Assembly: GCF_005144475.1 (NCBI RefSeq)
Contig: NZ_SWJZ01000007.1
Coordinates: 1 to 64,000, forward strand
Direction of reading: 5' to 3'
Length of the DNA stretch: 64,000 nt
Origin: Rhodobacter capsulatus
GTDB lineage: Bacteria; Pseudomonadota; Alphaproteobacteria; Rhodobacterales; Rhodobacteraceae
Each line of letters starts with the position of its first letter. Position 1 is the stretch's first letter. The position numbers were made by a program, and so were the translations under genes. Below, piece after piece: positions 1-7,925 of the stretch. Below the pieces are notes generated by a model. The model saw nothing but the letters and a program-made list of their open reading frames with translations. It was not told the origin of the DNA and searched no databases.

Positions 1-132
1 CCCCCCGGTAAATTTTGGCCAACTACACGGGGGGGGGGGGGGCGAGTTTGCGGGACTCCGGAACCGCTGCGACGGCGCTTGCAATTTCCGGGCCGAGCCT
101 GTCAGATGTGAGCCTTCGAAACGGGCCCGACG
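1..132. other. window edge, no gene recognised
   Basis: The first 132 bases hold no coding sequence I can recognise. A run of 14 G residues lies at positions 29-42, next to a short AT-rich stretch unlike the surrounding DNA, so the first 45 bases may be an assembly or contig-edge artefact. No ribosome-binding site or terminator is evident. Confidence 0.5.
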
Positions 133-570
133 ATGATCCGCTACACCCTGAAATGCGACAAGGAGCACAGCTTCGACAGCTGGTTCGCCTCGGCTGCGGC
201 CTATGAGGCCCTGCAGGCGCGCGGCATGGTCAGCTGCACCATCTGCGGCTCGACCACGGTCGACAAGGCGCTGATGGCGCCCGCCGTGCGCCCGGCGCGC
301 AAGGCCGCCGCCGCGCCCGCGGCCGAGGCGCCGCTGAGCGCGCCGCAGACCGGCCTCGAGGAAGCCTTTGCCGCGATGCGTCAGGCGGTCGAGGCGAATT
401 CAGACTATGTGGGCGTCAATTTCGTCGCGGAAGCCCGCGCGATGCACGAGGGCGCCATGCCTGAACGGGCGATCCATGGCGAGGCCCGGCTTGAGGAGGC
501 CAAGGCGCTTCTGGATGATGGTATCCCCGTGATGCCGCTGCCCTTTTTGCCCAAAAGGTCGCGGAATTGA
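133..570 (+). CDS. DUF1178 family protein
   Basis: This is a complete 145-residue cytoplasmic protein of the DUF1178 family, whose function is unknown. The N-terminus (MIRYTLKC) and the CxxC pair at residues 35-38 (CTIC), together with Cys8, are typical of the family and suggest metal binding, although that is inference. The middle, about residues 50-70, is an Ala/Pro-rich linker. In many alphaproteobacteria such genes follow a carbon-nitrogen hydrolase gene, but the upstream DNA is cut off here. The start is the first ATG giving the family N-terminus; no strong Shine-Dalgarno sequence precedes it. Confidence 0.85.
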   Translation: MIRYTLKCDKEHSFDSWFASAAAYEALQARGMVSCTICGSTTVDKALMAPAVRPARKAAAAPAAEAPLSAPQTGLEEAFAAMRQAVEANSDYVGVNFVAEARAMHEGAMPERAIHGEARLEEAKALLDDGIPVMPLPFLPKRSRN

Positions 571-626
571 TTCAGGTCCTTGCGCTTGCCTGAAGGCTGG
601 CCATGATGGCCGGACAGGAGGCGACC

Positions 627-1271
627 ATGACAGTTCTCATCACCGGGGCGAACCGCGGCATCGGCGCCGCGCTTCTGGCCCATTACCGCCACACCGACAC
701 CGCGGCCTTCGGCACCGCGCGCAATCCCGAGGGCGATCTGCTGCCGCTCGACGTCACCCAGCCCGAGAGCGTCAAGGAATTGGCGCGGCGGCTGAACGGT
801 CTGCCGATCGGGCTTCTGGTCTGCAATGCCGGGGTCTATGCCGATCTGGGGCAATCGCTGGAAAGCGGCTATGCGCCGATGCTTTGGGCGCGCAGTTTCT
901 CGACCAACGTGATGGGCGTGTTCCTGACGATCCAGGCGCTGTTGCCGAACCTGCGCGCGGCGCATGGCAAGGTGGCGATCCTGTCTTCGGCGATGGGCTC
1001 GGATGCCCGCGCGCCGGGGGGCAGCTACATTTACCGGGCGTCCAAGGCGGCGGTGCTGAACCTGGGCCGCAATCTGGCCACCGATCTGCGCCCCGAGGGG
1101 ATTGCGGTCGGCATCTATCACCCCGGCTGGGTCAAGACCGACATGGGCGGGCCGCAGGCCGAGATCACCGTGGCGCAATCGGTGGCCGGGCTGACGACGC
1201 GGTTCGACGCGCTCAACCTGACCAATTCGGGCTGTTTCGAAAGCTATGACGGGGCGGTGATTCCGTTCTGA
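627..1271 (+). CDS. short-chain dehydrogenase/reductase (SDR)
   Basis: This is a 214-residue NAD(P)-dependent oxidoreductase of the classical SDR family with a Rossmann fold; the substrate is unknown. The cofactor-binding TGANRGIG motif is at residues 6-13, the structural CNAG motif at 66-69, and the catalytic Tyr136-x3-Lys140 (YRASK) with Ser120/121 completes the triad. It is slightly shorter than the usual 240-250 residues but looks whole. The start at 627 is chosen because AGGAGG lies at 616-621; an ATG at 603 has no such site. It resembles C-factor/CsgA-like SDRs, but no specific substrate can be assigned. Confidence 0.88.
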   Translation: MTVLITGANRGIGAALLAHYRHTDTAAFGTARNPEGDLLPLDVTQPESVKELARRLNGLPIGLLVCNAGVYADLGQSLESGYAPMLWARSFSTNVMGVFLTIQALLPNLRAAHGKVAILSSAMGSDARAPGGSYIYRASKAAVLNLGRNLATDLRPEGIAVGIYHPGWVKTDMGGPQAEITVAQSVAGLTTRFDALNLTNSGCFESYDGAVIPF

Positions 1272-1282
1272 TCCGGCGGGGA

Positions 1283-2173
1283 TCACCCCGCCAGCACCAG
1301 ACGTCCGACCCGGCTGATCTCGGCCGCGATCTCGGCCACCAGCGTATCCAGCGCCGCGTTCCGCACCTTGCGGGCGCGGCGCACGACATAGCTCAGCCCG
1401 GGCGGCGGCGGCAGCGGCGGGCCGAGGATCTCCATTTCGGGGCGCAGATGCCGCGTCGACAGCAGCGCGACGCCCAGCCCCGCCGAGACCGCCGCGACGA
1501 TCCCGGCGGCACTGGCGCATTCGAAGACGGTTTCCAGCGACACCCCGCCATCCTGCCCGATATCCTGCGCCCAGTGCCGGTAAAAGCAGTCGTCGTGAAA
1601 GGACAGGAACGGGATCGGCCCCGCCTCGGGCAGGGGCAGATCGCGGTGGCGGACCCACTGCAGATCCTCGCGCAGCAGCACCACATCGGTCGGCCGGACC
1701 TCGTGGTCGAAGACCTGCAGGATCGCCGCGTCGATCTCGCCCCGGTCCAGCAGCGCCCGCAGCGTCAGGCTCATCCGCACCTGGGCGCGCACGCTGACCT
1801 GCGGATGCAGGCGGCGGAACCGGCCGAGGATGCGGGCGAGATCGGTGCAGGTCGTGTCCTCGGTCAGGCCCAGCAGGATGCGGCCCGCAAGCGGCGTTTT
1901 CGACAGGCTCAGCAAAGCCTCGTCATGCAGGCCGAGGATGCGGGCGGCGTAATCGAGCAGCTCCGTGCCCGCGGCGGTGAACAGCGGCCCGCCGGGGCGG
2001 CGGGACAGCAGCGCGCTGCCCAGACTGGTTTCCAGCCGCCGGATCTTGTGGCTGACGGCCGATTGCGTCAGGCCGAGCGCCGCGGCGGCGCGGGTGACGG
2101 TGCCGTGATGGGCGATGGCGCGCAGCGCCCGCAGCGCGTCGATGTCAAGGCGGCGGGTGGAAAGGTCGGTCAT
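1283..2173 (-). CDS. LysR-family transcriptional regulator
   Basis: This is a 296-residue LysR-type regulator. The N-terminal winged helix-turn-helix (about residues 8-65, with the AAAALGLTQSAVSHKIRRLE-like core) is followed by a periplasmic-binding-protein-like effector domain. It is divergent from the EamA transporter gene at 2331 across 157 bp, the standard arrangement for a LysR regulator and its target, so control of that transporter is inferred. The start at 2173 puts the helix-turn-helix at the usual distance from the N-terminus; an upstream extension in the same frame looks non-coding. The effector is unknown. Confidence 0.9.
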   Translation of the reverse strand: MTDLSTRRLDIDALRALRAIAHHGTVTRAAAALGLTQSAVSHKIRRLETSLGSALLSRRPGGPLFTAAGTELLDYAARILGLHDEALLSLSKTPLAGRILLGLTEDTTCTDLARILGRFRRLHPQVSVRAQVRMSLTLRALLDRGEIDAAILQVFDHEVRPTDVVLLREDLQWVRHRDLPLPEAGPIPFLSFHDDCFYRHWAQDIGQDGGVSLETVFECASAAGIVAAVSAGLGVALLSTRHLRPEMEILGPPLPPPPGLSYVVRRARKVRNAALDTLVAEIAAEISRVGRLVLAG

Positions 2174-2330
2174 GGCGGGCCTCATGGATCTGCGCCGATC
2201 CTGCCCCGGATGGCGGCGGCTGGCAAAGTCTTCTTTACAAACCGGCATGGAAATCATGTCGCCATCGAAATTTGTCATGTGCGTTTTGCCTGCGCTTCGC
2301 CGAGGAAGGGGAACCCGACACGAGGATACG

Positions 2331-3215
2331 ATGACCGCAGCCGCGCTTTCCCTGCCCCGCCCCCTGCTTTGGCCGCTGATGGCGGCGGCGTTGGTGCTGA
2401 GCTGGAGTTCCGGGTTCATCGGCATCCGTTACGCCAGCGAAAGCGCCGGGGTGGGGCTGGTGCTGTTCTGGCGCACGCTGATGGCGGGGCTGATCCTGCT
2501 CCCCTTCGCGCTGACGCTGGGGCCGCGGATGAGCTGGCGCGGCATCGTTGCGCAATGCCTGTTCGGGGTGATGTCGGTGTTTCTGTATCTGGGCGGGTTC
2601 GCGCTGGCGATCGGCGCGCGGGTGCCGACGGGGACGGTGGCGCTGATTTCGGATCTGCTGCCGCTGGCCATCGCGGCGCTGTCGCAGCCGGTGCTGGGGG
2701 AACGCCTGTCGGCGCGGCAATGGCTGGGGACGGCGGTGGCGGTTCTGGGCGTGCTGATCGTCTCGGGCGACAGCCTGTCGGTGGGGACGGCGCCGCTCTG
2801 GGCCTATGGGCTCACGGTGGCCTCGATGCTGGTCTTTGCGCTGGCCTCGGTGGTGCTGAAGGCGCGCCCGGGGCTGCGGATGCCGCTGCACCAGAGCCTG
2901 TGTCTGCATTCGCTGACCGGGGCGGTGCTGTTCGGGCTTTGCACCGGCTGGCAGGGGTCGTTGAAACCGCCGCTGACGGTGCCTTTCGCGCTGGGCATCG
3001 GCTGGCTTGTCGTCTTCGGCACCTTTGCGGCTTACGGCATCTATTACACGATGTTGCGGCTTTACCCGGTCGCGCGGGTCTCGGCGGTGATCTATCTCAG
3101 CCCGCCGGTGACGATGCTCTGGGGCTGGGCGTTGTTCGGCGAGCCGCTGACGGCGACGATGGTCGCCGGGCTGGCGGTGACGCTCGCCGGGGTGATGCTG
3201 ACGGTGCGGGGGTAG
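2331..3215 (+). CDS. EamA/DMT-family transporter
   Basis: This is a 294-residue integral inner-membrane protein with about ten hydrophobic segments arranged as two EamA repeats, as in drug/metabolite exporters such as RhaT and YdcZ relatives. The first segment (residues 10-30) is followed by the typical WSSGFIGIRY signature, and WRTLMAGLIL occurs in helix 2. The start at 2331 follows a purine-rich ACGAGG sequence. It is probably regulated by the divergent LysR gene. The exported substrate cannot be told from sequence; amino-acid or metabolite efflux is typical. Confidence 0.9.
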   Translation: MTAAALSLPRPLLWPLMAAALVLSWSSGFIGIRYASESAGVGLVLFWRTLMAGLILLPFALTLGPRMSWRGIVAQCLFGVMSVFLYLGGFALAIGARVPTGTVALISDLLPLAIAALSQPVLGERLSARQWLGTAVAVLGVLIVSGDSLSVGTAPLWAYGLTVASMLVFALASVVLKARPGLRMPLHQSLCLHSLTGAVLFGLCTGWQGSLKPPLTVPFALGIGWLVVFGTFAAYGIYYTMLRLYPVARVSAVIYLSPPVTMLWGWALFGEPLTATMVAGLAVTLAGVMLTVRG

Positions 3216-3233
3216 GGGCGCTGCGAGGCGGTC

Positions 3234-3854
3234 TTACCCGCCCGCCCGCAGCCCGGCTTCGAACCGCGCCAGTTCCGCCGCGCTTGGCCGCTTGCCGGTA
3301 TAGACCTCGACATAATGCGCGATCCGCGCCAGCCGCGTGTCGAGCGTCTCATGCGTCTGCATCGAGATATAGCCGATCTGCACCAGATAGATCGTGCGCG
3401 CCCGGACGTCGGCATCCTCCGGCGCATGGCCCCAGCGCATCAGCAGCGCGGCCAAAGCCGCCAGCCGCTCGGCATCGGCCGCATGCAGATCCGCCGCCAC
3501 CGCAGGATCGGCAAAGCCCCAGCTGCGCAGCGCGAATTCGAAACGCGCATCGAACCGGTCCGAGACGAACGCGGCCAGCAGGTTCAGCATCGCCTCGGTC
3601 TCGGTCTCGGCATAAGCCTTTGTCGCGGCAAGCAGAACCTCGGTCGTCACCGCCCGCCAACGGGCCCGCAGCGCGGCCAGCAGATCCTCGCGGTCGGGGA
3701 AGAACCAGTAAAACGAGGTCCGCGACAGGCCCAGTTTCTTCGCCAGGGCCAAGATCTTCACCGCCTCGACGCCGCCCGCGATCAGGGCGTCGCAGGCGGC
3801 CTCAAGCCACCCCTCGCGCGAGCCGCGCCAACCGCTGTCTTTTCCTTCCGTCAT
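3234..3854 (-). CDS. TetR/AcrR-family transcriptional regulator
   Basis: This is a 206-residue TetR-type repressor. The N-terminal helix-turn-helix spans about residues 15-62 (the KLGLSRTSFYWFFPDREDLL stretch), followed by an all-helical ligand-binding domain with no clear specificity. It is divergent from the flavoprotein gene at 3970; the 115-bp intergenic region carries inverted repeats that could be its operator (see the regulatory entry). It therefore probably represses that gene and itself. The inducer is unknown; by context an N-methylated amine is possible. Confidence 0.9.
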   Translation of the reverse strand: MTEGKDSGWRGSREGWLEAACDALIAGGVEAVKILALAKKLGLSRTSFYWFFPDREDLLAALRARWRAVTTEVLLAATKAYAETETEAMLNLLAAFVSDRFDARFEFALRSWGFADPAVAADLHAADAERLAALAALLMRWGHAPEDADVRARTIYLVQIGYISMQTHETLDTRLARIAHYVEVYTGKRPSAAELARFEAGLRAGG

Positions 3855-3891
3855 GCCGCAACCCTAGCCCGGGCCGCGACCGGGCTCAAGA

Positions 3892-3934
3892 AAATGTTCA
3901 GGGGTGATCCCAAACTTGACATGTGTGAACATTT
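3892..3934. promoter_or_regulatory. candidate TetR operator and promoter
   Basis: The gap between the tetR-like gene and the flavoprotein gene contains AAATGTTCA at 3892-3900 and its exact reverse complement TGAACATTT at 3926-3934. Inside lies TTGACATGTGTGAA (3916-3929), an imperfect palindrome matching at 10 of 14 positions, whose first six bases are a consensus -35 box (TTGACA) for the rightward gene. A clear -10 hexamer is not obvious. Overlap of the -35 box with the palindrome fits repression, but this is inference. Confidence 0.45.
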
Positions 3935-3969
3935 CGCAAATCCTGCGCCCAGGAACCCCGGAGGCCTTG

Positions 3970-6006
3970 ATGTCGAACGACCCGCTCTTGCAGCCCTTCA
4001 CGCTGCGCCACCTGACTTTGCGCAACCGCATCCTGATCACCGCGCATGAGCCCGCCTATGCCGAGGACGGCATGCCGAAGGAACGCTACCGCGCCTATCA
4101 TGTCGAACGGGCGCGGGCCGGGGTGGCGCTGACGATGACGGCGGGCTCGGCCTCGATTTCCCGCGACAGCCCGCCGGTCTTCAACAATATCCTGGCCTGG
4201 AAGGACGAGGTGGTGGGCTGGATGCGCCAGCTGGTTGACGAATGCCACGATCACGGCGCGGCGGTGATGATTCAACTCAGCCACCTTGGCCGTCGCACCC
4301 GCTGGGACAAGGCCGACTGGTTGCCGGTGGTGGCGCCCAGCCATGAGCGCGAGGCGGCGCATCGGGCCTTTCCGAAGCGGGCCGAGGACTGGGATCTCGA
4401 CCGGATCAAGGGCGATTTCGCCGATGCGGCCGAGCGGATGAAGGCCGCGGGCGTCGACGGGATCGAGCTGGAGGCCTATGGCCATCTGCTCGAACAATTC
4501 TGGTCGCCGCTGACGAATGATCTGGAGGCCCCCTATGGCGGGTCACTGGAAAACCGGCTGCGCTTCACGATGGAGGTTCTGGGCGCGATCCGAGGCTGCT
4601 GCGGGCCGGATTTCATCGTCGGGCTGCGCTACACCGGCGATCAGGGCCTGCCCGGCGGCATGGACAAGGCCGAGGGGATGGTGCTGTCGAAACAGCTGCG
4701 CGATTCGGGGCTGGTGGATTTCCTCAACGTCGTGCGCGGCCATATCGACACCGACCCGGGGCTGACCGATCTGATCCCGATCCAGGGCATGCGCAACGCG
4801 CCGCATCTGGATTTCGCGGGCGAGATCCGGGCCGCGACCGGCTTTCCGACCTTTCATGCCGCGAAGATCCCCGATATCGCGACGGCGCGGCATGCGATCG
4901 CGTCGGGCAAGCTTGACATGGTGGGCATGACCCGGGCGCATCTGGCCGATCCGCATCTGGTTGCGAAGCTGATCGCGGGGCGCGAGGACGATATCCGCCC
5001 CTGTGTCGGCGCGAATTACTGCCTTGACCGGATCTATCAGGGCGGCATGGCGCTTTGCCTGCACAACCCGGCCACCGGGCGCGAATTGACCGAGCCGCAG
5101 GTGATCCTGCCTGCTTTGACGAAAAGGCGCGTCACCATTGTCGGCGCCGGGCCGGGGGGGCTGGAAGCCGCCCGCGTCGCAGCCGAGCGCGGCCATGCCG
5201 TCACCGTCTTCGAGGCCGCCGATCAGCCCGGCGGGCAGGTGCGGCTGACCGCGCTCGACCCGCGGCGGCGCGAGATGGCGGCGATCACCGACTGGCGCTA
5301 TCAGCAATGCCTCAAGCGCGGGGTGACGTTTCATTTCAACAGCTTCGCCGAGGCTGAGGACGTGCTGGCCACCGATCCCGAGGAGGTGGTGATCGCCACC
5401 GGCGGCCTGCCGCATACCGAGGTTCTCAGCGCGGGCAATGATCTGGTGGTGTCGACCTGGGACATTCTCTCGGGCGCGGTGAAGCCCGGGCGCGAGGTGC
5501 TGGTCTTTGACGATGCGGGCGATCACGCCGGGCTGATGGCGGCCGATCTGCTCTCGGCCAGCGGTGCGAAGGTGGAGATCGTCACCCCCGACCGCGCCTT
5601 TGCGCCCGAGGTGATGGCGATGAACCTTGTGCCCTACATGCGGGCGCTGCAGGGGCGGGACACGACCTTCACCGTGACCTGGCGGCTGATCTCGGTCAGC
5701 CGCGCGGGCTACCGGCTGCAGGCGGTTCTGGGCAGCGATTACGGCCCGGTGACGCGGGGGCGCGAGGTCGATCAGGTGGTGGTGAACCACGGTACAAGGC
5801 CGCTCGACGCGCTGTATTTCGCGCTGAAGCCCTTGTCGTCGAACCTGGGCATCGTCGATTACGAGGCCTTGGCGACGGGCCGGCCGCAGACCGTGGCGGC
5901 GAACCCCGAGGGGCGGTTCCGGCTGCTGCGGATCGGCGATGCGGTGGCCGCGCGCAACACCCATGCGGCGATCTACGATGCGCTGCGGCTGATGAAGGAC
6001 GTGTGA
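3970..6006 (+). CDS. NADH:flavin oxidoreductase, N-methylproline/dimethylglycine demethylase-like
   Basis: This is a 678-residue protein of the trimethylamine-dehydrogenase/dienoyl-CoA-reductase architecture. An FMN-binding TIM barrel (about 1-340) is followed by an iron-sulfur segment and a C-terminal FAD/NAD-binding domain beginning at VGAGPGG (391-397). The N-terminal ITAHEPAYAEDGMPKERYRAYH stretch resembles the DgcA/StcD group, which demethylates dimethylglycine or N-methylproline (stachydrine breakdown). The cluster region shows Cys345, Cys351 and Cys363 only, one fewer than the usual four. The start at 3970 gives the family N-terminus (MSNDPLLQPF). It is divergent from a TetR regulator. 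The oxidative demethylase role is inferred; the exact substrate is open. Confidence 0.78.
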   Translation: MSNDPLLQPFTLRHLTLRNRILITAHEPAYAEDGMPKERYRAYHVERARAGVALTMTAGSASISRDSPPVFNNILAWKDEVVGWMRQLVDECHDHGAAVMIQLSHLGRRTRWDKADWLPVVAPSHEREAAHRAFPKRAEDWDLDRIKGDFADAAERMKAAGVDGIELEAYGHLLEQFWSPLTNDLEAPYGGSLENRLRFTMEVLGAIRGCCGPDFIVGLRYTGDQGLPGGMDKAEGMVLSKQLRDSGLVDFLNVVRGHIDTDPGLTDLIPIQGMRNAPHLDFAGEIRAATGFPTFHAAKIPDIATARHAIASGKLDMVGMTRAHLADPHLVAKLIAGREDDIRPCVGANYCLDRIYQGGMALCLHNPATGRELTEPQVILPALTKRRVTIVGAGPGGLEAARVAAERGHAVTVFEAADQPGGQVRLTALDPRRREMAAITDWRYQQCLKRGVTFHFNSFAEAEDVLATDPEEVVIATGGLPHTEVLSAGNDLVVSTWDILSGAVKPGREVLVFDDAGDHAGLMAADLLSASGAKVEIVTPDRAFAPEVMAMNLVPYMRALQGRDTTFTVTWRLISVSRAGYRLQAVLGSDYGPVTRGREVDQVVVNHGTRPLDALYFALKPLSSNLGIVDYEALATGRPQTVAANPEGRFRLLRIGDAVAARNTHAAIYDALRLMKDV

Positions 6007-6096
6007 GCCGGTGGGGGCGGGCGGAGAAGGAAAGGCACTGCCTTTCCCCGCCCGCTTGCGGCCGCGCCGTGACGCGGGACCGGTGCGTCCTGCGCG

Positions 6097-6229
6097 ACAG
6101 AGGCCAGCGTCCCGCCCCGGCGGGCGAGAAGCGCCCGCCGATGGCGGGGCGGGCGCTGGCCGAGGGCCTTTGGGCCCTCGGCGGTCAGGGGGCAAATGTC
6201 CCGCAGGGCCTCGGCGATGGCCTCGGCCA
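6097..6229 (+). repeat. dispersed GC-rich hairpin repeat, copy A
   Basis: This element lies between the convergent ends of the flavoprotein gene and the pyruvate-kinase-like gene. It matches, in inverted orientation, bases 17729-17837. Shared blocks include ACAGAGGCCAGCG, GCGGGGCGGGCGCTGGCCGA, GGGCCTT-GGGCCC, GGGGCAAATG and GGCCTCGGCGATGGCCTCGG. Copy A carries an extra block of about 24 bases near 6115-6138. The GGCCAGCG arm can pair with CGCTGGCC, so the RNA would fold into strong hairpins, possibly acting as a terminator. Confidence 0.8.
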
Positions 6230-6239
6230 GATCAGGGGG

Positions 6240-7748
6240 TCACAGGTCGTGCCAAAGCCCCAGCGCCCCCAGCCGCGGCGATTTCTTCGACGTGTGCCGG
6301 TCCATCCGCATCAACACGTCGCGCAGGAACGTCACCGCCTGCACCAGATGCGGCCCCTTGTTCAGCATCACGCATTCGGCGCGCTGGCTCATCGCGGCAT
6401 CGGTCATCTCGGCCCGGCTGGCCTGACCTTCCTTGACCATGCCCTCCAGCACCTGCGTTGCCCAGACGACGGGAACCTCGGCGGCCTCGCACAGCCACAG
6501 CACCTCTTCCTGAATCTCGCTCAGCCGCTCGAAGCCGATCTCCACCGCCAGATCGCCGCGCGCGATCATCGCGCCCACCGGCACCCGCCCGCCCGCTTCG
6601 ACGATCAGCGCGGGCAGATTGCGCAGCGCGAGCGGCGTCTCGATCTTCAGCATCAGCGCCGGCCAGTCGCGCGCGGTGCCGCCGTCCGACCGCGCATCCA
6701 GTTCCGCAAACAGCGCCCGCAGATCGGTGCCGGTCTGCACGAAGGAAAAGCCCAGAATGTCGGCATGGCACAAAACGAAATCGAGATGCCCCAGATCCGC
6801 CTCGGTCAGCGCGGGCACGCGCAGATCGACGCCGGGCAGGTTCACGCCCTTTTCGATCTTGATCTTCGCGCCCTTCGACGGCGTCGAGGTCACCTCGGCC
6901 AGCACCTTGCCGGGCCGCACCTTGAGGATCTTTGCCCGCAGCTTGCCATCGTTGATCCAGATCGCGCCGCCCTCGGCCATCGCCTCCATCAGCGCCGGAT
7001 GCGAAAGCCGCACCTGCGGCAGATCGGCGTCATGGCCGAGCGTCTCGACCACTTCGAAGCGATCGCCCTCGAACAGCCGCCCGGTCTCCTCGACGTTTTC
7101 CGAAAGCGCCTCGACCCGCAGCTTCGGGCCTTCGATATCCATCTGCACCGGCACCCGCCGCCCGGCCTTCATCGCGGCATGGCGGACCTGACCGATCATC
7201 GCCGCCCAGACATCGGGGTTGTCATGCGCGCAGTTGATCCGCACGCAATCCGCCCCGGCCGCGATCAGCGCGCCGACCAGATCGGGGTTCACCGCCGCCT
7301 CGGTCGGCAGCGTCACCATCACCCGCGAGCGCGGCGCCTCGCGCCGGGCGCCAAACAGCGCATCGCGCCGCGCGGCCAGACGCGCCGGGCCCGCGGCAAA
7401 GGTTTCCACCGTCGGATAGCTTGCGATCCCCTCCCCGCCGATCATCGCCAGGGACGCCAGAACCGCATCGATCGAGGGGCGCACATGCGCCTCGGCCCGA
7501 CCCAGGGACGACAGGCCAAGCGAGGCCAAGGGCGCCTGAAACGGCACCAGATCGCCGCGCCGCAGCGCCAGATAATCGGCCAGATTGCGCGCCGAGGGCA
7601 GGAATTCCGGCCGCCGCACCAGACCCTCCCAGCCCTCCATCGTCGCATCCGACCGCCGCACCAGATCGTCGCGCAAAGCCTCCAGCGCCCGTTGCAGCCC
7701 ACGCGCCTGCGCCCGCCTTTCGCGGTATTCGACCTCATCGAGACTCAT
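6240..7748 (-). CDS. pyruvate-kinase-like protein
   Basis: This is a 502-residue protein with a pyruvate kinase barrel but unusual flanks. An N-terminal extension of about 110 residues, helical and Leu/Ala/Arg-rich, precedes the barrel, and the C-terminal regulatory domain of normal pyruvate kinase is missing. Recognisable kinase motifs are VRINCAHDNP (cf. NFSHG), MDIEGPKLR, KIETP with the catalytic-type Lys, MIARGDLAVE and WATQVLEGM. The usual LSGETA near the end reads LNKGPH. The start at 7748 follows CAGGAGG. It may convert PEP and ADP to pyruvate and ATP, or be a diverged paralogue; catalytic activity is not assured. Confidence 0.75.
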   Translation of the reverse strand: MSLDEVEYRERRAQARGLQRALEALRDDLVRRSDATMEGWEGLVRRPEFLPSARNLADYLALRRGDLVPFQAPLASLGLSSLGRAEAHVRPSIDAVLASLAMIGGEGIASYPTVETFAAGPARLAARRDALFGARREAPRSRVMVTLPTEAAVNPDLVGALIAAGADCVRINCAHDNPDVWAAMIGQVRHAAMKAGRRVPVQMDIEGPKLRVEALSENVEETGRLFEGDRFEVVETLGHDADLPQVRLSHPALMEAMAEGGAIWINDGKLRAKILKVRPGKVLAEVTSTPSKGAKIKIEKGVNLPGVDLRVPALTEADLGHLDFVLCHADILGFSFVQTGTDLRALFAELDARSDGGTARDWPALMLKIETPLALRNLPALIVEAGGRVPVGAMIARGDLAVEIGFERLSEIQEEVLWLCEAAEVPVVWATQVLEGMVKEGQASRAEMTDAAMSQRAECVMLNKGPHLVQAVTFLRDVLMRMDRHTSKKSPRLGALGLWHDL

Positions 7749-7850
7749 CACATCCTCCTGCCCTGATCGGGGCAAGCTTGCCCGGCCTGCATGACAGGGA
7801 AATGACGGGGCCATGACAGCCCCCGCAGGCGTTTCGCCGCAGGCAAACCC

Positions 7851-7878
7851 TTGCAAGCTTCGCCCCCTTCCGATAGCA
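7851..7878 (+). promoter_or_regulatory. candidate lysC promoter
   Basis: TTGCAA at 7851-7856 and ATAGCA at 7873-7878 are spaced 16 bp apart, about 50 bp before the lysC start. The hexamers are imperfect sigma-70-type boxes, so this is a weak prediction. The rest of the 177-bp gap to the divergent kinase-like gene shows nothing distinctive. Confidence 0.3.
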
Positions 7879-7925
7879 GAAGCGCGACGCCGGACACAGG
7901 GTCCGGACCAGAATTGGGGGGGAAG

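Noticed and set aside
2250-2280. CATG-N5-CATG and related short palindromes between the LysR and EamA genes
   Set aside because: They do not fit the T-N11-A pattern of LysR operators well enough to call a binding site.
1448-3907. An 819-codon plus-strand open frame
   Set aside because: It crosses the LysR, EamA and TetR genes in wrong frames, and all three of those have clear protein motifs.
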